Positions 50,909 to 60,055 of a DNA stretch of 64,000 bases are shown piece by piece; the stretch's first letter is position 1, and each line of letters begins with the position of its first letter. Below the pieces are notes generated by a model. That model was not told the DNA's origin and did no database searches. It was given only the letters and a program-made list of their open reading frames with translations. The stretch is from Lentisphaeria bacterium (GTDB lineage: Bacteria; Verrucomicrobiota; Lentisphaeria; Victivallales; UBA1829): contig DPDG01000104.1 of the NCBI GenBank assembly GCA_003526375.1, positions 62,001-126,000 of the forward strand, in the 5' to 3' direction. The position numbers were made by a program, and so were the translations under genes.

Positions 50909-52522
50909 ATGACAGAAAAGCGTCCGATCGTTTTAATCGCATTCGTGGCTGGAATTCTTCTTCTGGCCGGCAATATGTTTGTCCAGTCGCGTCTGGACAA
51001 CAGCATCAGGGAAAACAAACTCATCGACGAACAGTTCGTGGAGGGGGCGCCGCCGATGGTGGCGTTCACGACAGTTGCGCTCGGAGGGTTCCGCGGTCTG
51101 ATTGCGGACTTCCTCTGGCTCCGCGCGATTTCCATGCAGGAGCAGGGCAAATATTTTGAAATGGTCCAGCTTGCCTCATGGATCATGAAGCTTCAGCCGA
51201 AATCCACGGCAACGGCGGCGTATCTTGCATGGAACATGGCCTACAATATTTCCGTGACATACAGCTCTCCGGCAGACCGCTGGCGCTGGGTCAACAAGGG
51301 AATCGACCTTTACCACGAAGCACTGCTGTACAACCCGAATGATCCGGTGCTTTACAAGGAACTCGGCTGGATCTATCAGCACAAACTTGGAAATATTCTG
51401 GATGACGCCCAGCGTTATTATAAATACCAGATGGCGCTCCGCATGATCACGATTCTCGGCAAACATTATCCGGACTGGAAAGAGCTTGCGGAAGCGCCGG
51501 CGACAGAGGCGGGACTGAAAGCCGCACTCAAGACGGAATCGACTTTCTTCATCGAAATGAAAGATGCCGGCTACGATTCACTGGATCAGCTTTCCGAGGC
51601 ATTCCGCGAAGCCGAAGGAGTCTTTCCCGAAAAACTGGCGGTCAAGATGAAGAATAAGGATGAAGTCAGGCTGATTACGAACTATCTGCGCGTCAGATGG
51701 CTGAGAGATGCCACCATGCTGACTCCGTCCGATATATTGAGAGTCAATGAAAAATACGGTGATCTGGACTGGGTTCTGCCGGAATCGTTCGCTATTTACT
51801 GGGCAATGCTCGGCATTGAGAAAAGTCCGGACCGCAAGAGCGTGGATTGCAGCCGTATGATTACGCAGTCGCTTCAGGTGACGTTTACGAACGGGCGTAT
51901 GCTGTTCCCCGGAGACAAACCCGCCGAAAACTTTCTGCTGATCCCGAACTTCTCCGTCGCGGATGCCGTCCGTCAGTCTTATCTTGACGCAATTCAGGAA
52001 AATCCGGATATCAAATCTTTCCGCGATGCGTATGAGAACTTCATGTCGCGTGCCATCACCACTATGTACAGCTATGGTCAATATACCAAGGCGCAGGAAT
52101 TCTACGATTACCTGACGGACCATAAAAAGAACCGGAATACCCGTCTGCCTTTCGATCAGTTTGTTTTGAAGCACTGGCAGGAGGAAATCAAGGATGCCGG
52201 ATTCAAACAGGCGAATGACATGATCAACGGCCTGATTTTCCGGAGCTGTGTTCTTCTCGGTTACGGAGACAAGACGGCGGCAGATGCTCATCTCCAGCTT
52301 GCACGGATGGCTTATAACAGGTATATGAAGGACATGGGAACCGAATCCCGCACAGCACTGCCTCCGTTCTCCCAGATGACTTCAGAAATCGCGCAGGCAT
52401 GTATCCGCAGTCTGCCGGGGGAAATAGCGGACCGGATCAAGGCACAGCTTCTGCTGGAAGCTCAGCAGGCACCCGCAGAGAACAAAGCGGAAAACAAAGC
52501 GGAAACGGCACCAGCCAACTGA
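50909..52522 (+). CDS. Membrane-anchored TPR-like protein, last gene of the cluster
   Basis: I do not recognise a named family. The 537-residue product has one N-terminal helix (about residues 8-26, VLIAFVAGILLLAGNMFV) and then a helix-rich domain with TPR-like packing (WRWVNKGIDLYHEALLYNPN, DPVLYKELGWIYQHKLGNIL). It ends with a low-complexity Ala/Glu/Asn/Lys tail. Being 15 bases after the permease gene and just before a strong terminator, it is likely the last protein of the operon, perhaps an extracytoplasmic scaffold. Confidence 0.75.
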   Translation: MTEKRPIVLIAFVAGILLLAGNMFVQSRLDNSIRENKLIDEQFVEGAPPMVAFTTVALGGFRGLIADFLWLRAISMQEQGKYFEMVQLASWIMKLQPKSTATAAYLAWNMAYNISVTYSSPADRWRWVNKGIDLYHEALLYNPNDPVLYKELGWIYQHKLGNILDDAQRYYKYQMALRMITILGKHYPDWKELAEAPATEAGLKAALKTESTFFIEMKDAGYDSLDQLSEAFREAEGVFPEKLAVKMKNKDEVRLITNYLRVRWLRDATMLTPSDILRVNEKYGDLDWVLPESFAIYWAMLGIEKSPDRKSVDCSRMITQSLQVTFTNGRMLFPGDKPAENFLLIPNFSVADAVRQSYLDAIQENPDIKSFRDAYENFMSRAITTMYSYGQYTKAQEFYDYLTDHKKNRNTRLPFDQFVLKHWQEEIKDAGFKQANDMINGLIFRSCVLLGYGDKTAADAHLQLARMAYNRYMKDMGTESRTALPPFSQMTSEIAQACIRSLPGEIADRIKAQLLLEAQQAPAENKAENKAETAPAN

Positions 52523-52536
52523 TGCAGGCAAATAGA

Positions 52537-52576
52537 AAAAAACGCCGGAAAGATTCGAACTTTCCGGCGTTTTTTT
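52537..52576. terminator. Bidirectional rho-independent terminator
   Basis: CGCCGGAAAG (52543-52552) and CTTTCCGGCG (52560-52569) form a perfect 10-bp stem with a 7-base loop, bracketed by AAAAAA on the left and TTTTTTT on the right. It ends the plus-strand SPFH cluster and can also stop minus-strand transcripts from the STAS gene. The bases from here to 52728 hold no gene I can support. Confidence 0.92.
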
Positions 52577-52728
52577 ATTCAGTTCTTCATTTCATCCACG
52601 CCGCGATGTCGGCTTTTTGGATGCGTTGGAAATAATCCGGTTCTGCGCATTGCTGCGCGCCGCAAAAGAACGGGATTTTACTGAATCCGATTGCGGACGG
52701 GGATTATTGCGGAGCTGCCGCGGAGGTT

Positions 52729-53229
52729 TCATGACTTCTTATCATTCAGTTTGTCAAGGTCTTTTTGAACGTAATCAACCACCTTCTCAAACTTCTTGAC
52801 GTTTTCTTCATCGACATCCATCAGGGTTTTGTGCGCATCCAGTACTGTCTGGGCATTGACGATCTTATCCGCGGCGCCATCTGCGGCACCCGTCTGTGTT
52901 CCAAACGGCACTTCACCCTCCGAGAAATTAAACAACTTCTTCAGTCCAAGACCAAAAAGAAGAGATTTATTCAGTTCACCGGCATTGAAAATCGTCATAA
53001 CCGCATCAATCTTTTTGGAACGGAGCCCCAGCATGGCAAGAATCCCCATGAAAGTACTGTCCATTCCCGTACATGCGGAAAGGTCCACGTCAACTCTTTT
53101 GAACATGACGTTTTCCAAGTCCTTTGCCAGGCTGCGCAACGGCGGCGCACACTCAAATGTAGCACGTCCGTTTACCTTGATGCTGTAAACACCGTCATTG
53201 CTGGCAATCAGAACCTCTGCATTCTTCAT
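52729..53229 (-). CDS. STAS-domain (anti-anti-sigma-like) protein
   Basis: The 166-residue protein has a STAS-like fold at residues 1-100: VYSIKVNGRATFECAPPLRS, then VDVDLSACTGMDSTFMGIL with Ser58 at the phosphorylated position of SpoIIAA, and ILAMLGLRSKK. The C-terminal ~50 residues add a helical, charged segment (DEENVKKFEKVVDYVQKDLD). No anti-sigma kinase is adjacent. It begins 20 bases after the alaS stop on the same strand and may be co-transcribed with it. Confidence 0.78.
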   Translation of the reverse strand: MKNAEVLIASNDGVYSIKVNGRATFECAPPLRSLAKDLENVMFKRVDVDLSACTGMDSTFMGILAMLGLRSKKIDAVMTIFNAGELNKSLLFGLGLKKLFNFSEGEVPFGTQTGAADGAADKIVNAQTVLDAHKTLMDVDEENVKKFEKVVDYVQKDLDKLNDKKS

Positions 53230-53249
53230 TGTGCACCCTCTCCTCCTGA

Positions 53250-55031
53250 TTATTTACCGATTACAGCCTTGATGCGTCTGACACCGCGGCTGGAACTTTC
53301 CTCTTTCACAATCCTGAAGTGCTCAAGATCACCTGTATTCGCCGCATGGGGACCTCCGCAGATTTCCTTGCTGAATCCGCCCATCGTATAGACACGGACC
53401 TTTTCCCCGTATTTGTCGCCGAAAAGACCGATGGCGCCCTGCGCCTTCGCCTCCTCCACGCCCATTTCCTCGCAAATGACCGGCGCTTTCGCTTCAATCG
53501 CCTCATTCACGAGCCTTTCCACTTCGGCAATCTGCTCCGGCGTCATCTTGTCCGGATGCGAAAAGTCAAAACGCAGACGTTCCGCATTGATGTTGGACCC
53601 TTTCTGAGCCACATGTGTTCCCAGAACTTTCCTCAAAGCTGCATGAAGCAGATGCGTTGCGGTATGAAGTTTCGCGGATTCTTCGGAATGATCGGCAAGA
53701 CCGCCCTTGAACTTCTGCTCGGCGCCTTTTCTCGAAAGCTCCTGATGTTTTGCATAGGCGTCTTCATAGCCTTTCAAATCGACCTTGAATCCCTTTTCCT
53801 GCGCCATTTCAACAGTCAGTTCAATCGGAAAACCGAACGTTTCATAAAGATAAAAGGCGTTTTTGCCACTGACGACCTTATTCTGAATATGTGCGGGAAC
53901 ACGGGCAATCAGTTTCTCAAACTCCGCGGTGCCTTTTTCAAGCGCCTGCTGGAACTGTTCCTCCTCACGGGTGAACTCCTCCAGAATCTGCCTGGAATTG
54001 GCTTCCAGTTCGGGATAAAACTCCTTGTAGCCGCGAATCACGACTTCCGCCAGCTTTGCCGTAAACAATCCGTTTACGCCAAGCTTACGCGCCTCGCGGA
54101 TCATTCTGCGGATCAGACGGCGCAGGACATAAGCCTGATCGACTTTGCCGGGGGTAATGCCGTCCGCCATGATAAATGTCGCCGCACGCGCATGTTCCAC
54201 GACGATACGCTCGGAGCGGCTTCTTTCTTCGCCTTCCTGATGCGCCACGCCGCGAAGCTGGTCCAGCTCCGCAAACAGCGGAGCGAAAAGTTCCGTCTCG
54301 TAACAGCTCTTTTTCCCCTGAAGGATCGCCGTCACACGTTCAACGCCCATACCGGTATCCACATTCTTCTGCGCCAGAGGCTCAAATTTTCCATCGGCAG
54401 TTTTGTTATACTGCATGAACACGTCATTCCAGATTTCAACCCACAGCTTGTTCCTGGGATCAAAAGTCTCGGGAGCGGGAAGCGGACCGGTCCAGTAGAA
54501 CATCTCCGTATCGGGACCGCAGGGACCGGTCTGTCCGGCGGGGCCCCACCAGTTGTCTTCTTTCGCACACTTTGCAATCCGTTTCTCCGGAATGCCGAGA
54601 GAACGCCATTGATTGAACGCCTCCTCATCGAACGGCGCATTTTCATCGCCCGCAAACACTGTCACAGCCAGCATTTCCACCGGTATGCCGAGATATTCTT
54701 TGGAGGTCAGGAACTCAAAACTGAACTCAATTGCCTCCTTTTTGAAGTAATCGCCAAGCGACCAGTTGCCCAGCATTTCAAAGAATGTGAGATGCACAGG
54801 ATCGCCGACTTCGTCGATATCACCGGTCCGTATGCATTTCTGCACGTCGGTAAGGCGTGTTCCCTGCGGATGCTTTCCGCCGAGCAGGTAAGGAACCAGC
54901 GGATGCATTCCGGCAGTGGTGAAAAGAACGGTGGGATCGTTGTCGGGAATGAGGGAAGCACTCTTGATGACGGAGTGACCTTTGCTCTGGAAAAAGCTCA
55001 GGTATTTTTTTCTTAGGTCATACGCTTTCAT
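53250..55031 (-). CDS. alaS: Alanyl-tRNA synthetase lacking the C-terminal C-Ala/DHHA1 domain
   Basis: The 593-residue protein has the class II catalytic core (FQSKGHSVIKSASLIPDNDP, TFFEMLGNWSLGDYFKKEA, GPAGQTGPCGPDTEMFYWTG, NVDTGMGVERV), the tRNA-recognition helices, and the editing domain with zinc ligands His456/His460 (HTATH) and Cys558/His562 (CGGPH). Typical AlaRS is about 850-880 residues; this one stops right after the editing domain, so the C-Ala part is absent. The stop is followed closely by the STAS gene, with no frameshift in sight, so the short form looks genuine. Such compact forms occur in some other lineages. Confidence 0.92.
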   Translation of the reverse strand: MKAYDLRKKYLSFFQSKGHSVIKSASLIPDNDPTVLFTTAGMHPLVPYLLGGKHPQGTRLTDVQKCIRTGDIDEVGDPVHLTFFEMLGNWSLGDYFKKEAIEFSFEFLTSKEYLGIPVEMLAVTVFAGDENAPFDEEAFNQWRSLGIPEKRIAKCAKEDNWWGPAGQTGPCGPDTEMFYWTGPLPAPETFDPRNKLWVEIWNDVFMQYNKTADGKFEPLAQKNVDTGMGVERVTAILQGKKSCYETELFAPLFAELDQLRGVAHQEGEERSRSERIVVEHARAATFIMADGITPGKVDQAYVLRRLIRRMIREARKLGVNGLFTAKLAEVVIRGYKEFYPELEANSRQILEEFTREEEQFQQALEKGTAEFEKLIARVPAHIQNKVVSGKNAFYLYETFGFPIELTVEMAQEKGFKVDLKGYEDAYAKHQELSRKGAEQKFKGGLADHSEESAKLHTATHLLHAALRKVLGTHVAQKGSNINAERLRFDFSHPDKMTPEQIAEVERLVNEAIEAKAPVICEEMGVEEAKAQGAIGLFGDKYGEKVRVYTMGGFSKEICGGPHAANTGDLEHFRIVKEESSSRGVRRIKAVIGK

Positions 55032-55252
55032 TTGCCAAAATCTTTATTTAGATGAATTCTGAAATTAGTATCATTTCAAATAATATAGTCCCTGTTCCGG
55101 CAATATACAATACAAAGAGCTGCAAATTCACTCAAAAACCGGGGATTCCACCGGCGCCGGGAAGAAAACAGGAAAAATATCAAAAATGGACTTGCCTATT
55201 TTCATTCCCGGAGTTAAGTTGTATTTCCGAAACTATCTGGAAGGAGCTTTGA

Positions 55253-55735
55253 ATGTTTCGTTTTGCCTGTTTTATTCTATTCATTCCCGCACTTGTACTG
55301 CTGACCTCATGCATGGGATGGTTTGAAAGCGGCCCGGAACCGCTGACGCCGCCGTTTACAGAAACAGTCCCCGCACAATCCGTCAAGTTCGGCGCCGGGC
55401 CTGTCAAGGATACCGATGCAGTCAACATGATGATTACTGCCCTGACCATGACTCTGGTTTCACGGGGAGAGGGAGCCATTTCTTTCGCAATCACAGGAGA
55501 ATCCAATGCGAAAAAGCTCGCGTTCCGTGTCATGCAGAAGATGGTGGACCAGAAACTTGCCGACTATGCGGTTTCAGAACCGCAATATATCGTCGGCTCT
55601 TTTGTCAATGAGGATCTGGAGTGGACATTGCGCATAGTCAAGGCGAATTCCGGTCAACGCCTCTTTTCAAAAATGATCCCGCTTCAGAAGAAAGAAAACT
55701 TCGGCAGGAAGACACCTCCCGCCGTTCAGCGGTGA
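55253..55735 (+). CDS. Predicted lipoprotein, unknown function
   Basis: The 160-residue protein has a lipoprotein signal (FIPALVLLTSC, lipid-modified Cys about residue 20). The mature part has an Asp/Asn-centred DAVNMMITALTMTLVSRGEG stretch and a late beta-rich segment (QYIVGSFVNEDLEWTLRIVK) that loosely recalls small outer-membrane lipoproteins such as LpoB, but this is too weak to name. AAGGAG precedes the ATG. It runs convergently into the flavoprotein gene, with a 10-base overlap of the ends. Confidence 0.72.
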   Translation: MFRFACFILFIPALVLLTSCMGWFESGPEPLTPPFTETVPAQSVKFGAGPVKDTDAVNMMITALTMTLVSRGEGAISFAITGESNAKKLAFRVMQKMVDQKLADYAVSEPQYIVGSFVNEDLEWTLRIVKANSGQRLFSKMIPLQKKENFGRKTPPAVQR

Positions 55736-56949
55736 AGGTTTCTCAGGCTTCCGGCTAATCTGCCGGAGGAAAACGCCCATTGCATATTATAACCGCCGCA
55801 GGGACCGGCAAGATCCAGAATCTCGCCGGCAAAGTAAAGCCCTTTCACAAGCCGACTCTCCAACGTCGCCGGATGAATCTCTTTCAAGGAAACTCCTCCG
55901 CGCATCGCCATAGCCTTGCCCATCGGACCCGCCCCGTAAACGGTCAGCGGCAAAGCCGTCAGATTGTCAAGCAGGGTGTCGCGCTGAACCGCCGGAAGAT
56001 TGCACGCTTTCACCTCATAACACTCGGAAAGATCGCAAATCATATCCGCCACGGAGCGGACAACATGCCGCGCAAGGTGCGAACGGATCAGCTTCCAGCC
56101 GTCCTCGCGTCTCCAGCGTTCAAGTTCCAGAGCCCAGTCCTCCCTGTTCCATTCCGGGCGGACACAGAGAAACAGTTCCGAGTCACCGTTTTCAGCACAG
56201 ACCGCGGCGGCGTCTCCGGCAAGGTCAAGCGCGGAAAAACCGGAAAGCCCCTCATGAGTGAAAAGCAGGCTCCCGACGGTTTCAAGCACACGATGCTTTC
56301 CCGTCTTCATAAAGAGCCGTGCCCGTTCAAGGCTGACTCCGGCAAGGGATTTGACCCAATCCTCGCGTATCAGAAGCGGAGCAACCGCAGGAAGCGGTTT
56401 TACAACAGTATGTCCAAGCATCTCCGCAAGTTTCAATCCGGAGGCGCTGCCGAGCCCCCTCCACGCCGGACCGCCCGCCGCGAGGATTACCGTTTCAAAG
56501 GGGATTGCAATCCCGTTGACGCGGATTCCGGAAACAGCGCCGTTTTCCGTCAGTATCTCCGAAACTTCGGATGATGTCTTGACGACAGCACGTGACGCTG
56601 TGAGAAAAGCATTCAGGATATCGCGCGCCCTGCCGGATTCCGGGAAATAGTAAAAGCCGTCCGTCAGTTGAACCGGAACGCCATGCGTCTCAAGGAAGGA
56701 TACCAGCCATTCCCGCGGGGCAAAACGCAGAGCATCGCGCATGAACCTGCCGTTCCGCCCGAACTTCGACATAAACGCTTCCTGGTCCAGGATATTGGTA
56801 AAGTTGCAGCGCCCCCCGCCGCTTGCAAGCAGTTTGAGGGCAGGAAGATCCCTGCGCTCGAAGATCACGGGTATCCTCCCGTTTTCCCTGAGCGCCAGAG
56901 CAGCCGACAATCCGGCGGGTCCGGAACCGATGACCGCAACTTTATTCAT
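55726..56949 (-). CDS. HI0933/YhiN-family NAD(P)/FAD-dependent oxidoreductase
   Basis: From ATG 56949 the product is 407 residues. It starts KVAVIGSGPAGLSAALALRE, the FAD-binding Rossmann motif, followed by KLLASGGGRCNFTN, the YhiN/HI0933 family signature, and ends with LYFAGEILDLAGPCGGYNMQ and AFSSGRLAG. Family members are flavoproteins of uncertain physiological role. CAGGTG lies 8 bases before the ATG. It follows tsf, but a terminator-like hairpin lies between. Confidence 0.9.
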   Translation of the reverse strand: MNKVAVIGSGPAGLSAALALRENGRIPVIFERRDLPALKLLASGGGRCNFTNILDQEAFMSKFGRNGRFMRDALRFAPREWLVSFLETHGVPVQLTDGFYYFPESGRARDILNAFLTASRAVVKTSSEVSEILTENGAVSGIRVNGIAIPFETVILAAGGPAWRGLGSASGLKLAEMLGHTVVKPLPAVAPLLIREDWVKSLAGVSLERARLFMKTGKHRVLETVGSLLFTHEGLSGFSALDLAGDAAAVCAENGDSELFLCVRPEWNREDWALELERWRREDGWKLIRSHLARHVVRSVADMICDLSECYEVKACNLPAVQRDTLLDNLTALPLTVYGAGPMGKAMAMRGGVSLKEIHPATLESRLVKGLYFAGEILDLAGPCGGYNMQWAFSSGRLAGSLRNLHR

Positions 56950-56962
56950 ATGAAACACCTGC

Positions 56963-56997
56963 AAAAAAAAGACCTGTCCTTTTACGGAACAGGTCCT
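56963..56997 (-). terminator. Intrinsic terminator after tsf
   Basis: On the minus strand GACCTGT plus CC pairs with GG plus ACAGGTC around a 6-base loop, with one bulged T, and eight T follow. It lies between tsf and the flavoprotein gene, with the ribosome site of the latter just beyond. Confidence 0.8.
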
Positions 56998-57020
56998 TTG
57001 ATAATGATCAGCAGAACTGA

Positions 57021-57824
57021 TTAAAGTTCCTGGCCGACAGTCCAGCGGACGAACTTGTTGACCTTCACACCGGGAGCGAGCTTTGCCAGACATGTCTTGT
57101 CATCATGAATCCAGGGCTGGTTCATGAGGCAGATCTCGGTGTACCATTTGTTGATCTTGCCGGCAAGGATCTTTTCGATCATGTTTGCGGGCTTGCCTGC
57201 AAGCTGAGCCGCGGCGATCTCTTTTTCTTTCGCAATTGCGTCAGCGGGAACTTCGCTGGAGTTGACATACATCGGGCTGTAAGCCGCAATGTGCATGCAG
57301 ATCGCCTTGAGAAGCTCCGGATCAGTCGTGCCTTCGACATCGATCATGATGCCGATCTTGCCGTTGCCGTGCATATAGGAGGAAACAATACCGGCAGACT
57401 CGAAACGGACCGCCCTGCGGAGAACCATCTTCTCGCCGAATTTGACGAAGAGTTCTTTCAGGTTGTTGTTTTCAAGTTCCTGAGCCTTTTCCGTGACATC
57501 GCCGTCACCGGATGTGGCGGCAAGAACGCGCCCGGCGGCTTCTTTGACATAGTCGAAGAATTTTTCATTGCCGGCAACGAAATCGGTTTCGCAAAGGACT
57601 TCGATCATGACAGCCTTGTTTCCATCGACCGCGGCAAAAACCTTGCCTTCTTTCGTCGCTTTGTCGGCACGCTTTTCAGCTTTTGCCGCACCGGTTTTGC
57701 GCAGATATTCGACAGCGGCTTCCATGTCGCCGTTCGTTTCCGTCAGGGCTTTTTTGCAATCCATCATGCCTGCGTCGGTTTTGTCGCGCAGTTCTTTGAC
57801 CATTGCAGCAGTTATATTAGCCAT
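57021..57824 (-). CDS. tsf: Translation elongation factor Ts
   Basis: The 267-residue protein starts with the EF-Ts helix ITAAMVKELRDKTDAGMMDC and KKAL, then CETDFVAGNEKF in the core and MHIAAYSPMYVNSSEVPADA in the second half. EF-Ts exchanges GDP for GTP on EF-Tu. It follows rpsB by 29 bases, the usual rpsB-tsf order. The length is slightly short but both core subdomains are present. Confidence 0.95.
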   Translation of the reverse strand: MANITAAMVKELRDKTDAGMMDCKKALTETNGDMEAAVEYLRKTGAAKAEKRADKATKEGKVFAAVDGNKAVMIEVLCETDFVAGNEKFFDYVKEAAGRVLAATSGDGDVTEKAQELENNNLKELFVKFGEKMVLRRAVRFESAGIVSSYMHGNGKIGIMIDVEGTTDPELLKAICMHIAAYSPMYVNSSEVPADAIAKEKEIAAAQLAGKPANMIEKILAGKINKWYTEICLMNQPWIHDDKTCLAKLAPGVKVNKFVRWTVGQEL

Positions 57825-57853
57825 TGTAGGACTCCTTTCAGATAGAATTGAAC

Positions 57854-58834
57854 TTATTCAGCAGGTTTTTCTTCAGCTTTCGGAGCTTCCGCCGCGGCTT
57901 CCGCTTTCTTGGGAGCGGCTTTCTTCGCCGGGGCTTTCTTCTTCATTTCAGCATCAGTCGTGACTTCGACCTTTTCTTCGCCTTCCGCTTTGGGAGCACC
58001 GTCAACCGGTTTGCGGGAAGGACGCTTCGTGAACGCGCGCTTGCCGCCTTTGCCATCCCTGCCTTCACCCTTCGCGCTGCGGCGTTTGGGTTCATCCTTC
58101 GCTCTTTCAGCGGCAGCGGCTTCGGCTTTCGCCTTGTCCTCGGCGGCCTTCTTGCCGTAGAGCTCGGCGGCATCCTTGATCGTCTCAACGAACGTATCCA
58201 TGATGACCTTGATGGACTTCACGGCATCGTCATTGGCGGCAATCGGGTAATCAATCGGTTCGGGATCGCCGTTTGTATCAACGATCGCAACGATCGGAAT
58301 ATTGAGCTTGCGTGCTTCCTTGACAGCGATTTCATCATGGCATACGTCAACGATGACGACCGCATCCGGAAGTTTCTTCATGGAAGCAATGCCGTCGAGG
58401 TCCCTGTGGAGCTTTTCGCCCTGACGGGAGAGAACAGCAATCTCTTTCTTTTTGAGCTTGTTGTTTTCACTGTTGACGATGGCGTCGATATCCTGCATTT
58501 TTTTGATGGATTTCTTGATGGTGGCATTGTTTGTGAGCGTTCCGCCCATCCATCTTTCCATCACGTAATTCATTCCGGTGGCTTCCGAAGCTTCACGCAC
58601 AATCTGCTGCGCCTGTCTTTTCGTTCCGACAAAGAGAATCTTGCCGCCTTTCATGACACAGCCCTGCAGGAAATTGCAGGCGTCGGCGACCTGATGAATG
58701 GTCTTGGTGATGTCGATGATGGAGATACCGTTTTTGGAACCGTAGACATAATCTTTCATCTTGGGGTTCCAGCGTTTTGTCTGATGTCCGAAATGACATC
58801 CTGCCTCGAGAAGATCTTTTACTGTGAGAGCCAT
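57854..58834 (-). CDS. rpsB: 30S ribosomal protein S2 with long charged C-terminal extension
   Basis: From ATG 58834 (AAAGGGCGG upstream) the product is 326 residues. The S2 core (DLLEAGCHFGHQTKRWNPKM, FVGTKRQAQQIV, RWMGGTLTNN, IVAIVDTNGDPEPIDYPIAAN) occupies the first ~225. The last ~100 residues are a Lys/Ala/Glu-rich tail (KAEAAAAERAKDE, KKKAPAKKAAPKKAEAAAEA) not found in most S2 proteins. Extended, basic tails on S2 are seen in various bacteria but this one is long. Confidence 0.95.
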   Translation of the reverse strand: MALTVKDLLEAGCHFGHQTKRWNPKMKDYVYGSKNGISIIDITKTIHQVADACNFLQGCVMKGGKILFVGTKRQAQQIVREASEATGMNYVMERWMGGTLTNNATIKKSIKKMQDIDAIVNSENNKLKKKEIAVLSRQGEKLHRDLDGIASMKKLPDAVVIVDVCHDEIAVKEARKLNIPIVAIVDTNGDPEPIDYPIAANDDAVKSIKVIMDTFVETIKDAAELYGKKAAEDKAKAEAAAAERAKDEPKRRSAKGEGRDGKGGKRAFTKRPSRKPVDGAPKAEGEEKVEVTTDAEMKKKAPAKKAAPKKAEAAAEAPKAEEKPAE

Positions 58835-58999
58835 GATCGGCCGCCCTTTCTTTTGTTTCGACGCTTTCGCACGGACTTTATTCCTGTTTTGAGTCCGGCA
58901 AGACATCTTTATTGTTCTGGTGTAATGTGCGCCCCGGGTTGGTTAATGGGGAAGGCAACGCACGGCGAAGCCCGCACACGAACACTGAAAAGAGTAATT

Positions 59000-59027
59000 A
59001 AGATAGCATGAAAACGGAAAGTTTCAA
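59000..59027 (-). promoter_or_regulatory. Candidate rpsB-tsf promoter
   Basis: On the minus strand TTGAAA (59022-59027) and TATCTT (59000-59005) are 16 bases apart. This gives a leader of about 160 bases before rpsB, long enough to hold an autoregulatory structure for S2, though none was folded here. Confidence 0.5.
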
Positions 59028-59132
59028 GTCATAAGTCGCAAGTTTCAAGAAAAATACAGTGGAAAGTCAACCTGCGATACTTCTGCCGTAAGTCCGGCAG
59101 AAATACCAGCCTGCTCACAACTTGAAACTCAC

Positions 59133-59927
59133 TTAGCGGTAGCGGTACTGCTGTTTGGGCATTTTGGGCTCTTCCAAAGCAAGAGCATACCACATTTCAC
59201 CGAGTCCGGCGTTGGAAAAGTTCTTCGGCTTTTGATTCGCAAGAGCTTCCCAGTTCCGGACAATCACATCGTTTTCAACGCGCTTCTTCGCTTCCGTCAT
59301 AACCTTGAACGCCTCGTCCGGCTTGTCCTGCTTCACCAGAATCCAGGCATATAAAGAATAAGGCAGGATGCAGTTCTTGCCCTTGAGACCTTTGCATTTC
59401 TTCCTGAAAAACTTGTCGATCCCCTCCTCATTGCGTTTATACATGCGCGCCATTTTCATCGCAATGGACTGCGGATCAAGCAGAAGCGATTTCGCCATCA
59501 GGCGGTCCGCCTCGTCATACCGCTTGAGCTGATAGTTGAACGCCATTTTCATCGTGTTGATCTGGCGTTCCATCAGAAAACTCCATTTGTAAAGCGGACG
59601 GAACAGTTCACAAGCCTCAATCGCCCGCTCAAGCCCCGCATTCTGTTCCTTTGTGAACTGCTGCATCATAAGTTTCGGGTCCAGCGGACGGCGCATGAAC
59701 TGCTGTTGTTTACTCTCCAGTTTTTTCTGGACCTCCAGCATGATTCCCTGAATCTGAAGATTGATCTTCGTCGTTCTGCGACGGACAATCAGCGACACAG
59801 TGACCTGAACAATCAGCAGTGCGAGAACACCGAAAAAAGTTCCCCAGGACGGCGTAAGATGAAATCCGTAAATGGTTCCAAGCCCGACAATGATTCCGGC
59901 TGCCAGAGCACAAAGCAGTGTAAGCAT
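59133..59927 (-). CDS. Membrane protein with TPR-like cytoplasmic domain, unknown function
   Basis: The 264-residue protein has two N-terminal transmembrane helices (about residues 1-20 and 30-48), then a helical domain with TPR-like repeats (AFNYQLKRYDEADRLMAKSL, LYAWILVKQDKPDEAFKVMT). No catalytic motif is visible. It does not resemble a named family that I recognise. Transcription is towards rpsB, but about 300 bases and a promoter separate them. Confidence 0.72.
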   Translation of the reverse strand: MLTLLCALAAGIIVGLGTIYGFHLTPSWGTFFGVLALLIVQVTVSLIVRRRTTKINLQIQGIMLEVQKKLESKQQQFMRRPLDPKLMMQQFTKEQNAGLERAIEACELFRPLYKWSFLMERQINTMKMAFNYQLKRYDEADRLMAKSLLLDPQSIAMKMARMYKRNEEGIDKFFRKKCKGLKGKNCILPYSLYAWILVKQDKPDEAFKVMTEAKKRVENDVIVRNWEALANQKPKNFSNAGLGEMWYALALEEPKMPKQQYRYR

Positions 59928-60055
59928 TTTTTATTTCCTTGCATGAATTGTCATTAAAATTGAACAAAAGTCTTTAAATATAAATTCATATCCCCGATTA
60001 GTCAATTCCGAAAGAGCGAAAAGCCGGAAAAAGAAAACAGGGAAAGAACACGGCG

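Noticed and set aside
53319..55016. Plus-strand frame of about 565 codons opposite alaS
   Set aside because: AlaRS motifs are complete on the minus strand; the antisense frame lacks any conserved domain.
58835..58995. Riboswitch or ribosomal-protein leader before rpsB
   Set aside because: The leader is long enough, but I could not fold or match a known S2 leader motif by eye.
57848..59011. Plus-strand frame opposite rpsB, rich in Phe/Gly/Arg
   Set aside because: It is the shadow of the Lys/Ala-rich S2 tail and core.
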